The notes beneath the pieces are model-generated. The model was not told where the DNA came from. It was given only the letters and a program-made list of their open reading frames with translations, and did no database searches. 20,348 nucleotides of DNA. Origin: Planctomycetota bacterium. GTDB lineage: Bacteria > Planctomycetota > PUPC01 > JACPCR01. The position numbers and the translations under genes are program-made. The stretch spans positions 1-20,348 of the forward strand of contig JASLXP010000486.1 of the NCBI GenBank assembly GCA_030740295.1, given 5' to 3'. Of this stretch, positions 6,339 to 14,496 are shown piece after piece (positions within the stretch are counted from its first letter, which is position 1; every line of letters begins with the position of its first letter).

Positions 6339-7271
6339 TTAAGCGTTCGGTAAGAGCTGGTTCATTTTTTCCAAAATTAAAGCCAGGCGTTTGCGGTTTC
6401 CTCCGCCGACCTCGGCGGTACACCAGCCGGAAAACCCTATCTCATCAAGCGCGTTTCGCACGGCGGAGTAATCGATGGTGCCCTCGCCTAATTTTGCCCA
6501 GTTATTTCGCTTCCGGCTGAAATCCTTGACATCAAGCTTCACGATTCGCTTGCCAAGCGTGCGCACCCACCCCTCCGGTTGTCCATACTTGTGATGATTG
6601 CCGATATCGAAGTACGAGCCCACGAGTGGCGTCTTGAAGCCATCAATAAACGCGGCAAGCCGGTCGGCCGATTGCTCCGGTTTGCCTTCGTGATCGTAGA
6701 ACATGTGATTCCAGACGTTCTCGATGAGGATGTGAATCTTGAGTTCCTCGGCCGTTGGAAGCACTTCTCTGATGACTTCCATAGAGAGAGGAACGATCTT
6801 CTCTTCGGGCCCATCCTTGCCATGCCCGGGCACAAATAGAACGGATGTTCCGCCACAGAAATGTGAGTCCTTTACAGCAGTCAAAAGGTCAGCAGCGCAT
6901 TTCTTTCGCTGCTCCGGTTTCGGGTCCGTCGCACGAACGCGCCAGTGCCTGGAGTCAACAACTCCATGAATCGGAAGCTCCGTTTTCTGGCTGGCTTCGA
7001 GGCACTGTTTCTTGTTCGCCCCGCCCGGCGAATTCAGTTCCACGCCGTCATAACCCAGATCTTTGAGAAGCTTGAATTTGTCCATGATCGAGAGCTTCTC
7101 GCGAACCATTCCGAACTTCAGTGACTTCAAAATTGGTTTTCGTTCCGGTTTCCTGGCTGCCTCCGCGTGGATCCGTGGGAAGGAGAGGCCGGCAGTCGCA
7201 GTAAGTGCTGCTGCGGTGGTAGCTGAATTCAGAAACTCGCGGCGTTTCATCTGGTTCGTTGTTTGGTGCAT
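6339..7271 (-). CDS. Exported sugar phosphate isomerase/epimerase-like TIM-barrel protein
   Basis: The 310-residue product belongs to the xylose-isomerase-like TIM-barrel superfamily (AP endonuclease 2 fold), which isomerises, epimerises or dehydrates sugars and inositols at a divalent metal. It begins with a twin-arginine signal (MKRREFLNSATTAAAL, cleaved around HAEA at 35-38). Candidate metal ligands are Glu184 (LIENVWN), Asp222 and His226 (FDIGNHH) and Glu287 (CTAEVGGG). The ligand usually read as His in HxKD is Asp247 here (KLDVKDF), an atypical site. AAGGA at minus 7 before ATG 7271 supports the long start over the internal ATG at MKRREF. It is the first gene of the operon running leftward through Gfo/Idh/MocA, FGE-like and apbE. 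Export with the oxidoreductase suggests they act on the same extracytoplasmic sugar. Confidence 0.92.
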   Translation of the reverse strand: MHQTTNQMKRREFLNSATTAAALTATAGLSFPRIHAEAARKPERKPILKSLKFGMVREKLSIMDKFKLLKDLGYDGVELNSPGGANKKQCLEASQKTELPIHGVVDSRHWRVRATDPKPEQRKKCAADLLTAVKDSHFCGGTSVLFVPGHGKDGPEEKIVPLSMEVIREVLPTAEELKIHILIENVWNHMFYDHEGKPEQSADRLAAFIDGFKTPLVGSYFDIGNHHKYGQPEGWVRTLGKRIVKLDVKDFSRKRNNWAKLGEGTIDYSAVRNALDEIGFSGWCTAEVGGGNRKRLALILEKMNQLLPNA

Positions 7272-7436
7272 TGTTTGTCCTTAAACGGTTCAGGTGACTA
7301 ACAGGTCAACATACAGGAGTCCGTACTCGGAAAATTAATGAGTTCCTGAGCCGGCCGGGCAAGCTGGAGGCAGGTCAGAATTCTGTCGCTAGACTCCTCA
7401 TCGAATTTTCAAACGTTATCGCCGAAGAGGTCCAGT
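7272..7436. promoter_or_regulatory. Divergent intergenic region driving the isomerase operon and the DUF1080 gene
   Basis: These 165 bases separate two divergent start codons, so promoters for both directions are expected here. Ribosome sites are clear: complement of TCCTT at 7278-7282 for the leftward gene and AAGAGG at 7425-7430, six bases before ATG 7437, for the rightward gene. An AT-rich patch (AAAATTAATGAG) lies near 7331-7342. I could not assign convincing -35/-10 boxes or an operator. Shared control of the two transcripts is inference from the arrangement. Confidence 0.4.
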
Positions 7437-8495
7437 ATGTACAACACCATTAAGTTTTGCAGCTTGCTTAGCCTACTTTTGTTCCCTCTCTCCGCCGCTC
7501 CTAAAGCCAAGGTCTGGAAGAGCGCGGACGACTCTACTTTGCCGGCAGATTTTAAATTCCAGGGCGAGTATGTCGGAGAAATCGCGGGCGGAGACAAGCT
7601 TGGCTGCCAGGTTATATCGCTGAACAATGGAGACTTCCACGCGGTCGTCTATCCGGGCGGTCTGCCGGGCGATGGCTGGGATGGCAAGAACAAGATTCAA
7701 CTGGCTGGGAAAGTTGAAGGCGAGACAGTGAAGCTCGTACCCGCCTCTGGAAACAGGAGATACCTTGCCGGCCCAAGCGCGCAGTTCAGTGCGACGTCAA
7801 AGTTCCCATCTGAAGGACACAAGGCGTATACCGGTACGCTGATCGGCGATACAATTTCAGGGACCACTGATGATAAGAAGACCTTCGAATTGAAAAAGGC
7901 TGTCCGCAAGAGCCCAACCCTCGGTGCCAAGCCGCCTGCTGGTGCAGTCGTGCTTTTTGATGGCACGAACAAAGATGCATTTAGTGGTGGCCGCCTGGAT
8001 GAAAAGACGAAACTACTGAACACAGACGGGCGAGATATCCGCACCAAAAAGAAGTTCCAGAATTACACGATGCACGTGGAGTTCATGCTGCCATACCGGC
8101 CTGGTGCAAGAGGGCAGGGACGAGGCAACAGTGGTTTCTACCAGGTAGATCATTATGAAGTGCAGGTGCTCGACTCCTTCGGGCTTGAAGGCAAGAACAA
8201 CGAATGTGGAGGCATCTACAAGAATGCCGGCCCAAAGGTAAACATGTGCTTCCCTCCGCTTACCTGGCAGACTTACGACGTCGATTTCACCAATGCCGTT
8301 GTTGTGAATGGAAAGAAAGAGAAGAAAGCAGTCATCACCCTCCGCCACAACGGCGTCATTGTTCATGACAAGGTGAAAGTGAAGGGCCCTACAGGTGGCA
8401 GCCGCCGCGAGCCGGAAGGCACACCCGGACCGATAAAGTTTCAGGGGCATGGCAACCCGCTGCAGTATCGAAATATCTGGATCCTGGAAAAGTGA
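7437..8495 (+). CDS. Secreted DUF1080 (3-keto-disaccharide hydrolase-type) protein with an extra N-terminal domain
   Basis: The 352-residue product has a Sec signal peptide (residues 1-20, ending PLSA). The C-terminal half, starting GAVVLFDGTNKDAFSGG at 169, is the DUF1080 concanavalin-like sandwich: YTMHVEFMLPY (210-220), GNSGFYQV (230-237), YEVQVLDSFG (240-249) and the final QGHGNPLQYRNIWILEK. Some DUF1080 proteins cleave C3-oxidised glycosides, so this is a plausible hydrolase for the 3-keto pathway proposed here. Residues about 35-155 form an additional beta-rich domain (FKFQGEYVGEI, YTGTLIGDTISGTTDDKKTFEL) that I do not recognise by name; it looks like a small barrel or sandwich and may bind substrate. 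AAGAGG at minus 6 supports ATG 7437. It is transcribed divergently from the isomerase/oxidoreductase operon and convergently with the esterase gene, 34 bases away. Confidence 0.9.
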   Translation: MYNTIKFCSLLSLLLFPLSAAPKAKVWKSADDSTLPADFKFQGEYVGEIAGGDKLGCQVISLNNGDFHAVVYPGGLPGDGWDGKNKIQLAGKVEGETVKLVPASGNRRYLAGPSAQFSATSKFPSEGHKAYTGTLIGDTISGTTDDKKTFELKKAVRKSPTLGAKPPAGAVVLFDGTNKDAFSGGRLDEKTKLLNTDGRDIRTKKKFQNYTMHVEFMLPYRPGARGQGRGNSGFYQVDHYEVQVLDSFGLEGKNNECGGIYKNAGPKVNMCFPPLTWQTYDVDFTNAVVVNGKKEKKAVITLRHNGVIVHDKVKVKGPTGGSRREPEGTPGPIKFQGHGNPLQYRNIWILEK

Positions 8496-8529
8496 TGGTG
8501 GCTGTGCTCGGGCGTAGGCGGGTCTGATA

Positions 8530-10065
8530 CTACTTAATCCCGGCGGTAAACTGCCTCACCGGCCAGCCGTTCTTGTCACGCAGGTTTGGGATGGCTACTT
8601 CGCTCCAGCCCATCCTGACAAATTTTGGATTCAGAACTGCCTCTGCTTTGATAACGACTGTCGCACCTTCGATAGCTGCGTCGGCTGCCACAAATTCCTT
8701 GTTCGCGCCTGCAATCTCGAACCAGCTCGGGGCCTTGCCGTCTGACGTCTCCAGGCCCTTGTCGATATGTTCAAAAGTGACGACGATCTGTTTGTCATCC
8801 TGCGCTGCGCTCTTGAAGAGTGGGCCGGTCCAGGGGACGTCTTTCTCATAGGCGTCCTTCAGTGCGAGCGAGGCAAGACGTTCTCCGACGGTCTGTTTGT
8901 CGGCCGGATGGATGTTTCTGAGGTTGCCCTGGATGGTGTCGTGGATGGGGACGACGCCGCAATTCGGGATCTCTTCAGCTGCCTTGAATTCGGCGGCCCA
9001 GACGTTCTTGCATAACGGCGTGTCGTCTCTTTTGCGGTTGCCACGGTTGTAATCAAACGGTGCGATCTGAACGATGTAGAACGGAAAATCACCCGCTTCA
9101 AAAATCTTCTTCCATCCGCCGATGAGCGCTTTTAATTTGTTGAAATAGTCCGGGAATGGACGGCCGCGATTTGCCTCTCCCTGATACCAGATGGCGCCTT
9201 TCACACCATACGGCGCGAGGGGGGCAACCATTGCGTTGTAGATGCCGTTGGCGGAGTTGCCGAAGTTTACGTTTCCATGGCTCGGCAATGGGATGACACG
9301 GCCCTGCGCCGCGGCAACGCGAGCTTTCACCTGCCATCGCTCTACGGAATCGACAAGTTTCTTGAAGCTTTCCACCAGTGCTTTCTGCTGGGCTTCATTG
9401 GGCTTGGGCAAAGGCTGTCTGATCATTTCGTAGCCCTCTGCCGAAATCCAAGCCTCAATCGGCGTGCCGCCCCAGGAGGTGTCCAGGAGGCCAATCGGGA
9501 CCTTCAGGTCATGCTGGAGCTTCCGGCCGAAATAAAAGCCAACTCCTGAAAAATTGTTGATGTCATTCTGGCTGGTGCAGCTCGTCCACGTCCCGACTGT
9601 GTCAGAGAGGGGCGATCCTGCTCTGATATGGGCGGGAACGCGGAAAAGCCGGAGATTCGGATTCTTGTTTTCCTTTGCAGCCAGTGTTCGGCTCTTCGGC
9701 AGCGAACGCGAGACCGACCATTCCATGTTGGATTGTCCAGAACAGATCCAGACTTCGCCGACGAGGACATTATCGAGCTTGATCTCATTTTTACCCTTGA
9801 CGGTCAAAGCGCGGCCTTCGGACGAGGCTTCGAGAGGGTCGAGTTTAATCTTCCAGGAGCCGGTGTTGTCGGTGGTCGTAGTTTTCTCCTGGCCGGCAAA
9901 GCTGACGGTGATCTTCTCTCCGACATCGGCCCATCCCCAGATGGGCGCTTCGATGCCGCGCTGCAAGACCATGTTGCTGTCAATGACGACAGGCAGTGAC
10001 ACATCGGCGTGAGAGAGCGGGAGGATAAAACCGGGAAGCATCAGGATGTGAATAGAGATTTTCAT
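8530..10065 (-). CDS. Secreted sialate O-acetylesterase-like protein (SASA family)
   Basis: SASA-family SGNH hydrolases remove O-acetyl groups from sialic acid or from plant polysaccharides such as xylan. The 511-residue product begins with a Sec signal peptide (about 1-20, cleaved near LSHA). It continues with a beta-sandwich jelly-roll segment (LPVVIDSNMVLQRG, PIWGWADVGEKITVSFAG). The nucleophile motif GQSNM is at 110-114 (Ser112), the oxyanion-type block IWYQGEAN at 292-299, and the catalytic His in NIHPADK (His386). Length and order fit the family. A good ribosome site, complement of TCCTCT at 10070-10075, precedes ATG 10065. In PVC genomes such genes usually serve polysaccharide breakdown; next to DUF1080 and ThuA-like genes, deacetylation of a decorated glycan is the likely role. 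Substrate identity cannot be read from sequence. Confidence 0.92.
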   Translation of the reverse strand: MKISIHILMLPGFILPLSHADVSLPVVIDSNMVLQRGIEAPIWGWADVGEKITVSFAGQEKTTTTDNTGSWKIKLDPLEASSEGRALTVKGKNEIKLDNVLVGEVWICSGQSNMEWSVSRSLPKSRTLAAKENKNPNLRLFRVPAHIRAGSPLSDTVGTWTSCTSQNDINNFSGVGFYFGRKLQHDLKVPIGLLDTSWGGTPIEAWISAEGYEMIRQPLPKPNEAQQKALVESFKKLVDSVERWQVKARVAAAQGRVIPLPSHGNVNFGNSANGIYNAMVAPLAPYGVKGAIWYQGEANRGRPFPDYFNKLKALIGGWKKIFEAGDFPFYIVQIAPFDYNRGNRKRDDTPLCKNVWAAEFKAAEEIPNCGVVPIHDTIQGNLRNIHPADKQTVGERLASLALKDAYEKDVPWTGPLFKSAAQDDKQIVVTFEHIDKGLETSDGKAPSWFEIAGANKEFVAADAAIEGATVVIKAEAVLNPKFVRMGWSEVAIPNLRDKNGWPVRQFTAGIK

Positions 10066-10178
10066 CGTGTCCTCTGTTTGTGGTAGTGCTGAGAAAAGGT
10101 GCTCCGCTTTCTGGTTCGTCTTCTGAACCTTCGGGCTGCCTTACGGCTGCAATCGCAATTGGAGTGGCCCTCAGAGAG

Positions 10179-10191
10179 CCAGCTACGATTA
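10179..10191 (+). repeat. Short dispersed repeat, copy 2 (CCAGCTACGATTA)
   Basis: This is identical over 13 bases to 1568-1580. It lies within the 179-base gap between the ThuA-like and esterase genes (10066-10244). The flanks contain CTGCCTTACGGCTGCAATCG and GTGGCCCTCAGAG, GC-rich text without an open frame that looks like a decayed intergenic repeat. Nothing else recognisable is in that gap apart from the ribosome site of the esterase gene. Confidence 0.4.
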
Positions 10192-10244
10192 CCTCCGCAG
10201 TTCGCGAAGAGTGATTGAGAAGACTCCGAGGCAGCCTTCAGAAT

Positions 10245-11297
10245 TTACTTATTCTCCTTCGGCCCCATTTCGCGGAACGGCCACTTTGGCGTCCCCGGAG
10301 GATCGACTGCCGCGGGAGACTTGCCCAGCGCGAAATCTGAGGGGCGTAGGTTACGCTTGGCCCAGATCCATTCCCCATTTTTCGGTTTGCGCCAGAAGCC
10401 GTAGAAGCTCGGATAGTAGGGATCGACAAGATCCACATTCGCTTTCGCGGGCACTTCCAAGCCGGTAAGGAATAAGGCCGCATTCACGATGATGCGACGC
10501 GCATCTTCGCTGACCAGGTCCACGGCCGCGCCCATGGTCGTAGTGAATGCAGTTCCTTTGCCGCCACCTTTGGACTGATACGGATGAAGCCATGCAAGCG
10601 GCATCATCGGGTCGTTCTTCTTACCTGCGACTTTTTCTGACTTTGGGTCGAGCGTCTTTGTCACGGCTCCACGGAGGAGAATGGTGTCTTTCTCTGTTAC
10701 GTGGCGGGCACCGTACACATCAGAGGGAGCGAAGACATCCTTGACCCCTCTTAAGACTGCGTGGTCTTTGTTTGCTTCTTCGATGACGCCCCGGCAGCCT
10801 TCTCGCTTGTGCCCGCCATGATGTCCGTCCCAGCGCTCACCTAGAATCTGCATGCCGAAATAACCCCACTTGCCGCGGAATCCGTGGGTGGAGGTACGAA
10901 GACCGATGACCGGCTTACCTGCATCGAGGAAAGCTTCAAGATACTTCATCTCTTCTTGAGGCGGCGTGCGGAATCGAGTGAAAATGATCGCCAGGTCAGC
11001 ACCCTCCAGAGCTTTCATGCCAGGCAGGCTATTCCCCTTGTAGGGATCGATGAATCCTTTCGCTTCATCGAAAGAAAACAGAACCGTGCAATCAAAACCA
11101 TGACGCTGGCTCAGTATCTTTCCGAGCATCGGTAATGCCTCTTCAGAGCGGTATTCTTCGTCACCGCTGATGAGAACTATCTTCTTGCCTTTGCCGGCGC
11201 CATCCTTGCCCGCGTAAGAAATCCAAAGATCTTCACCGCGTGTATCGGCCAGCAAAGCTGAAACTGCAAACAGAAACAGATGGTTAATTCGTCTCAC
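10245..11297 (-). CDS. Exported ThuA-like domain protein
   Basis: ThuA proteins have a class I glutamine-amidotransferase-like fold and act, with the oxidoreductase ThuB, in breakdown of trehalose and related disaccharides through 3-keto forms. The 350-residue product has a Sec signal (MRRINHLFLFAVSALLADTRG), then KKIVLISGDEEYRSEEALP (38-56), FTRFRTPPQEEM (106-117), GKPVIGLRTSTHGF (127-140) and a His-rich stretch ERWDGHHGGHKREG (154-167), the likely active-site loop. A C-terminal extension of about 50 residues after the domain (from VDPYYPSFYGFW) is typical of PVC homologues as I recall them. The start is GTG 11297, supported by a very strong ribosome site (AAGGAGGAG, complement of 11304-11312) six bases upstream. 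It sits 179 bases upstream of the esterase gene on the same strand, so co-transcription is possible but not certain. Confidence 0.9.
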   Translation of the reverse strand: MRRINHLFLFAVSALLADTRGEDLWISYAGKDGAGKGKKIVLISGDEEYRSEEALPMLGKILSQRHGFDCTVLFSFDEAKGFIDPYKGNSLPGMKALEGADLAIIFTRFRTPPQEEMKYLEAFLDAGKPVIGLRTSTHGFRGKWGYFGMQILGERWDGHHGGHKREGCRGVIEEANKDHAVLRGVKDVFAPSDVYGARHVTEKDTILLRGAVTKTLDPKSEKVAGKKNDPMMPLAWLHPYQSKGGGKGTAFTTTMGAAVDLVSEDARRIIVNAALFLTGLEVPAKANVDLVDPYYPSFYGFWRKPKNGEWIWAKRNLRPSDFALGKSPAAVDPPGTPKWPFREMGPKENK

Positions 11298-11463
11298 AGA
11301 TCTCTCCTCCTTCAGAATGGTGACTGTCGCATGTTCGGGAAGCCGAGAAGGTAATCCCGGCTATCTTTGCTCGCCACACGGAATGGAAGGCCGCGACATG
11401 GCCCTCAACCGAAAGTTGCCAAGAGGAGAGATGTCTCGTTAACTTCGCATCGCCTTTATTATC

Positions 11464-11484
11464 TGAGGTCGCCGACCGACCTCA
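11464..11484. promoter_or_regulatory. Perfect inverted repeat upstream of the QW-repeat/MoxR/DUF58 operon
   Basis: TGAGGTCG (11464-11471) and CGACCTCA (11477-11484) are exact reverse complements around a 5-base spacer. The site is 41 bases upstream of ATG 11525 in the divergent gap (11298-11524). A -10-like TATTAT lies immediately before it at 11457-11462, without a good -35 match. It could be an operator just after the promoter, or a hairpin in the leader RNA. Neither use is proven. Confidence 0.4.
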
Positions 11485-11524
11485 TCCCAGACCGTTCTTC
11501 GTGGATCCCACGCCACGACTATCA

Positions 11525-12544
11525 ATGAAATATCTCCCATTCATCCTGATCGCTCTCCTCCCCAATCTCTGCCATCCTGATGCAGTCGCGAAACTCAAAC
11601 GACAACGTTCGGCTCAGAAGGGGTTGGCCTACCTGGCACGGACTCAATCCCGCAGCGGCAACTGGTGGGCCAACAGCGGCGCTTACCCGGTCGCCATGAC
11701 CTCGCTGGCCGGGTTGGCCCTCGCCATGGAAGGCAGCACACCCAGCGAAGGCAAATATGCGGAGAATGTGGCGGCGACCGTCGACTACCTGATCTCGCAA
11801 TCTCAGAGCAACGGGCTCATCGGCAGCCCGCGTATTAATGATCGGTATATGTATGGCCACGGTTTCGCGATGCTCTTCCTTTCGCAGATTTACGGCGAAG
11901 AGGAAGACCCGGAGAGGAGGCAGAAGTTGAAGATGATTCTCACCAAAGGCGCGGCATTCTGCGGGAAGGCGCAGACCAAGGACGGTGGCTGGGGTTACGT
12001 CAGCGCGCGCGACGGCAGCGGTTTTGACGAAGGCTCGGTAACGATTACACAGGTGCAAGGACTGCGCGGTGCGAAAAACGCCGGCGTCGTGGTTCACAAG
12101 AGCATCATAGATAAGGCCATCAATTACATCGAAAAATGTCTGACCGACAAAGGGGGACTCAAGTATCGCCTCGGCCAGGGGAGCGGCGGTGAGCGGCCAC
12201 CCATCACCGCAGCCGGCATTGCGGTCCTGTATAACGTCGGGATGTACGAATCGAAACATATCCCAAAGATGATGGATTTTTGCCGCGCTAAGATTCCGCT
12301 CAGTGTGGGCCGCGGCAGTTACGGGCACAGCTTCTATACCCACCTCTATTATTCGCAGGCAAGCTTTTTTGAAGGCGGCAAAACTTGGGACAACTACATC
12401 GCCAAAGTGGGTGACGGCATGGCCAGCAGCCAGGGGCCGGACGGACGCTGGTCGCAAAATTATGTAGGAGATGTGTTCTCAACTGCTGTGGCTTTGATTA
12501 TCCTCCAACTAGAAAACAACACCTTGCCCATCTTCCAAAAGTGA
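11525..12544 (+). CDS. Exported QW-motif repeat protein with prenyltransferase/squalene-cyclase-like alpha-toroid fold
   Basis: The 339-residue product has a Sec signal ([20 protein letters not shown]) and three exact QxxxGxW motifs: QSRSGNW (41-47), QTKDGGW (150-156) and QGPDGRW (303-309). These are the QW repeats that stabilise helices in triterpene cyclases and related alpha/alpha barrels. No DxDD protonation motif, and no prenyltransferase zinc site that I can see, is present, so it is probably not a terpene cyclase. Such proteins are often placed beside MoxR/DUF58 genes in PVC genomes, and a role as an extracytoplasmic scaffold or binding protein is inferred. ATG 11525 is chosen because the signal peptide starts there; the in-frame upstream start is a GTG at 11501. 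The stop TGA overlaps a possible GTG start of moxR (GTGA), so translation is likely coupled. Confidence 0.85.
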   Translation: MKYLPFILIALLPNLCHPDAVAKLKRQRSAQKGLAYLARTQSRSGNWWANSGAYPVAMTSLAGLALAMEGSTPSEGKYAENVAATVDYLISQSQSNGLIGSPRINDRYMYGHGFAMLFLSQIYGEEEDPERRQKLKMILTKGAAFCGKAQTKDGGWGYVSARDGSGFDEGSVTITQVQGLRGAKNAGVVVHKSIIDKAINYIEKCLTDKGGLKYRLGQGSGGERPPITAAGIAVLYNVGMYESKHIPKMMDFCRAKIPLSVGRGSYGHSFYTHLYYSQASFFEGGKTWDNYIAKVGDGMASSQGPDGRWSQNYVGDVFSTAVALIILQLENNTLPIFQK

Positions 12545-12552
12545 ATGACAAC

Positions 12553-13620
12553 ATGAGCGAATTGGCAACGGAAGCCGCGGAAACGGATGTGGACCTGGAA
12601 TCCGCCAGACACCTCCAGGAAGCCTATAACAATCTCAAAGAACAGGTCGGAAGAGTCATCGTCGGACAGGACGAAGCGGTCGAGCTCCTGCTCATCAGCC
12701 TCTTCAGCCGCGGGCACTGCATCCTCGAAGGCGTGCCCGGCTTGGCCAAGACGCTGATGGTCTCGACTCTGGCGAGGTGTCTTACCCTTGATTTCACTCG
12801 CGTCCAGTTTACACCGGACATGATGCCCGCGGATATTACTGGTACGGAGGTCATCGCCGAAAACAAAGCGACCGGTGACCGCGAATTCAGATTCCTCCGC
12901 GGCCCGATATTCTCGAACGTCATCCTTGCCGACGAGATCAATCGAACGCCGCCGAAAACCCAGGCCGCACTGCTCGAGGCCATGCAGGAACGACAGGTCA
13001 CCATCGGCGGTCAACGCCACGCGCTCGATGACCCGTTCCTCGTCCTCGCTACGCAGAATCCCATCGAACAGGAAGGGACGTATCCTCTGCCGGAAGCGCA
13101 GCAGGATCGTTTCATGTTCAAAGTCTTCGTCAGCTATCCGAGCTTCGACGAAGAATTCTCCGTGGCCAGGCGAACGACAAGTACCGAGCATTCGGAAGTC
13201 GACGCGGTGTTGGCCGGAGAGGAAATCATCAAGCTGCAAGAACTCGTCCGCCAGGTGCCCATCAGCGATCACGTCGTTCGCTATGTGCTTTCAATCGTCA
13301 GGCAGACGCGCATCGGTGAAGTGGGCGTTCCGGATTTTGTTACCGAGTGGCTCTCATGGGGCGCGGGCCCGCGTGCTGTGCAGTATCTGATTCTGGGCGG
13401 CAAGGCCAGGTCCCTTCTCCACGGGCGTTCTTTTGTCTCGGCCGAAGACATCCAGGCACTGGCGCGACCAGTCCTGCGCCATCGCATGGTGACTAATTTC
13501 AGCGCGCAGTCCGAAGGCATCACGCCGGACAAGGTAGTCGAGCGCATCCTTGAGGAGACGCCCGACGATGAAGGCGCCCTGAACAATGACCCCAGATTCG
13601 CACAAATTTTTAAAGCCTGA
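12553..13620 (+). CDS. MoxR-family AAA+ ATPase
   Basis: MoxR ATPases act as chaperone-like AAA+ machines that mature or activate partners, usually with VWA-domain proteins. The 355-residue product has Walker A GVPGLAKT (60-67), the conserved [11 protein letters not shown] block (87-97), Walker B ILADEINR (124-131), QERQVTIGG (145-153), sensor 1 [22 protein letters not shown] (166 onward) and a C-terminal lid with [13 protein letters not shown] KARSLLHGR. Nothing essential appears missing. I chose ATG 12553 ([10 protein letters not shown]); a GTG at 12541 that overlaps the previous stop would add four residues and is equally possible. It is the middle gene of a three-gene operon and overlaps the DUF58 gene by 35 bases, implying tight coupling. 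It should be cytoplasmic. Confidence 0.95.
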   Translation: MSELATEAAETDVDLESARHLQEAYNNLKEQVGRVIVGQDEAVELLLISLFSRGHCILEGVPGLAKTLMVSTLARCLTLDFTRVQFTPDMMPADITGTEVIAENKATGDREFRFLRGPIFSNVILADEINRTPPKTQAALLEAMQERQVTIGGQRHALDDPFLVLATQNPIEQEGTYPLPEAQQDRFMFKVFVSYPSFDEEFSVARRTTSTEHSEVDAVLAGEEIIKLQELVRQVPISDHVVRYVLSIVRQTRIGEVGVPDFVTEWLSWGAGPRAVQYLILGGKARSLLHGRSFVSAEDIQALARPVLRHRMVTNFSAQSEGITPDKVVERILEETPDDEGALNNDPRFAQIFKA

Positions 13621-14491
13621 AGTTCTCGCCGACATTGCCCGCCTCGAGCTGCGGGCCCGATACATTGTCGAAGGCTTCATCAGCGGCACGCACCGGAGCC
13701 CCTTCCACGGACAGAGCGTTGAATTCGCCCAGCACAGGGAGTACGCGCCCGGCGACGACCTGCGCCATCTCGACTGGAAAGTCTGGGCTAAAGCAGATCG
13801 TTTCTACATCAAGGAATACGAAGAGGAGACCAATCTCCGTGCCCAGATTCTGCTCGACGTGAGCGAATCCATGCACTACGGCGACGGACCTCTCAACAAA
13901 TACGAATACGCCTGCGCCATCGCCGCCAGCCTCGCTTACCTGCTCGTCCGCCAGCAGGACTCGGTCGGCCTTATGACATTCGACCAGGAAATCCTCGAAC
14001 ACGTCCCGCCCCGCAGCCATCCCGAACACCTCCGCAACATCTACAACATCATGGGCGTCGGCAACCCGCAGAAGAAGACGGAACTCGAAGGGATCGTCGA
14101 CCATTTCTCTGAAGCATACCGTCGCCGTGAAATGCTGATCCTGATCTCAGACCTCCTGGCCGAGCGCGAGGGGCTCTTCAAGGCCCTGGAACGGGCCCGA
14201 TTCGGAAGGCACGACGTGCTGCTCTTTCACGTCTTGGATGACGACGAGCTGGAGTTTCCCTTCGCCGGCACCACGCGCTTCGAGGGCCTGGAAGAGATGG
14301 GCGAGCTCACCTGCGACCCACGTGCTTTGCGCGCCGATTACCTCGTAGCTCTCGATCGTTTTCTGAACCAGGTGCGCCGCCATTGCGTCAAGACAGGCGT
14401 GGACTACCAGCTCATCCGTACGAGCGATAATCTCGACGCCGCGCTCACCGCGTATATATCGAGAAGGATGGCGATCATGCGAAGGCGGTGA
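13586..14491 (+). CDS. DUF58 domain protein (MoxR partner, VWA-like)
   Basis: DUF58 proteins regularly pair with MoxR ATPases. The 301-residue product shows the hallmark block [18 protein letters not shown] followed by [20 protein letters not shown] (53-72) and [10 protein letters not shown], then a VWA-like strand with a degenerate metal site, LLDVSESM (89-96). The fold continues to the C-terminus ([20 protein letters not shown]) without membrane segments, so this is the short soluble form. ATG 13586 lies inside the moxR 3' end with AAGG 11 bases upstream; the 35-base overlap argues for coupled synthesis. It is the last gene of the operon. Downstream, genes run in the opposite direction, so the membrane VWA (BatA/BatB-type) genes that often follow are absent here. 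Confidence 0.93.
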   Translation: MTPDSHKFLKPEVLADIARLELRARYIVEGFISGTHRSPFHGQSVEFAQHREYAPGDDLRHLDWKVWAKADRFYIKEYEEETNLRAQILLDVSESMHYGDGPLNKYEYACAIAASLAYLLVRQQDSVGLMTFDQEILEHVPPRSHPEHLRNIYNIMGVGNPQKKTELEGIVDHFSEAYRRREMLILISDLLAEREGLFKALERARFGRHDVLLFHVLDDDELEFPFAGTTRFEGLEEMGELTCDPRALRADYLVALDRFLNQVRRHCVKTGVDYQLIRTSDNLDAALTAYISRRMAIMRRR

Positions 14492-14496
14492 TGGTG

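Noticed and set aside
8496..8529. Terminator between the convergent DUF1080 and esterase genes
   Set aside because: The 34-base gap has no stem with a T-run.
11422..11442. Mini reading frame ATG-TCT-CGT-TAA after AGAGGAG, as a leader peptide
   Set aside because: The ribosome site is only two bases from the ATG, the frame has three codons, and no attenuator structure is evident.
11522..12457. 311-codon minus-strand open frame opposite the QW-repeat gene
   Set aside because: The plus strand has a signal peptide and three exact QW motifs; the antisense product has no recognisable domain and mirrors the codon bias.
12460..13272. 270-codon minus-strand open frame opposite moxR
   Set aside because: The sense frame has complete AAA+ motifs, and the antisense one shows no domain.
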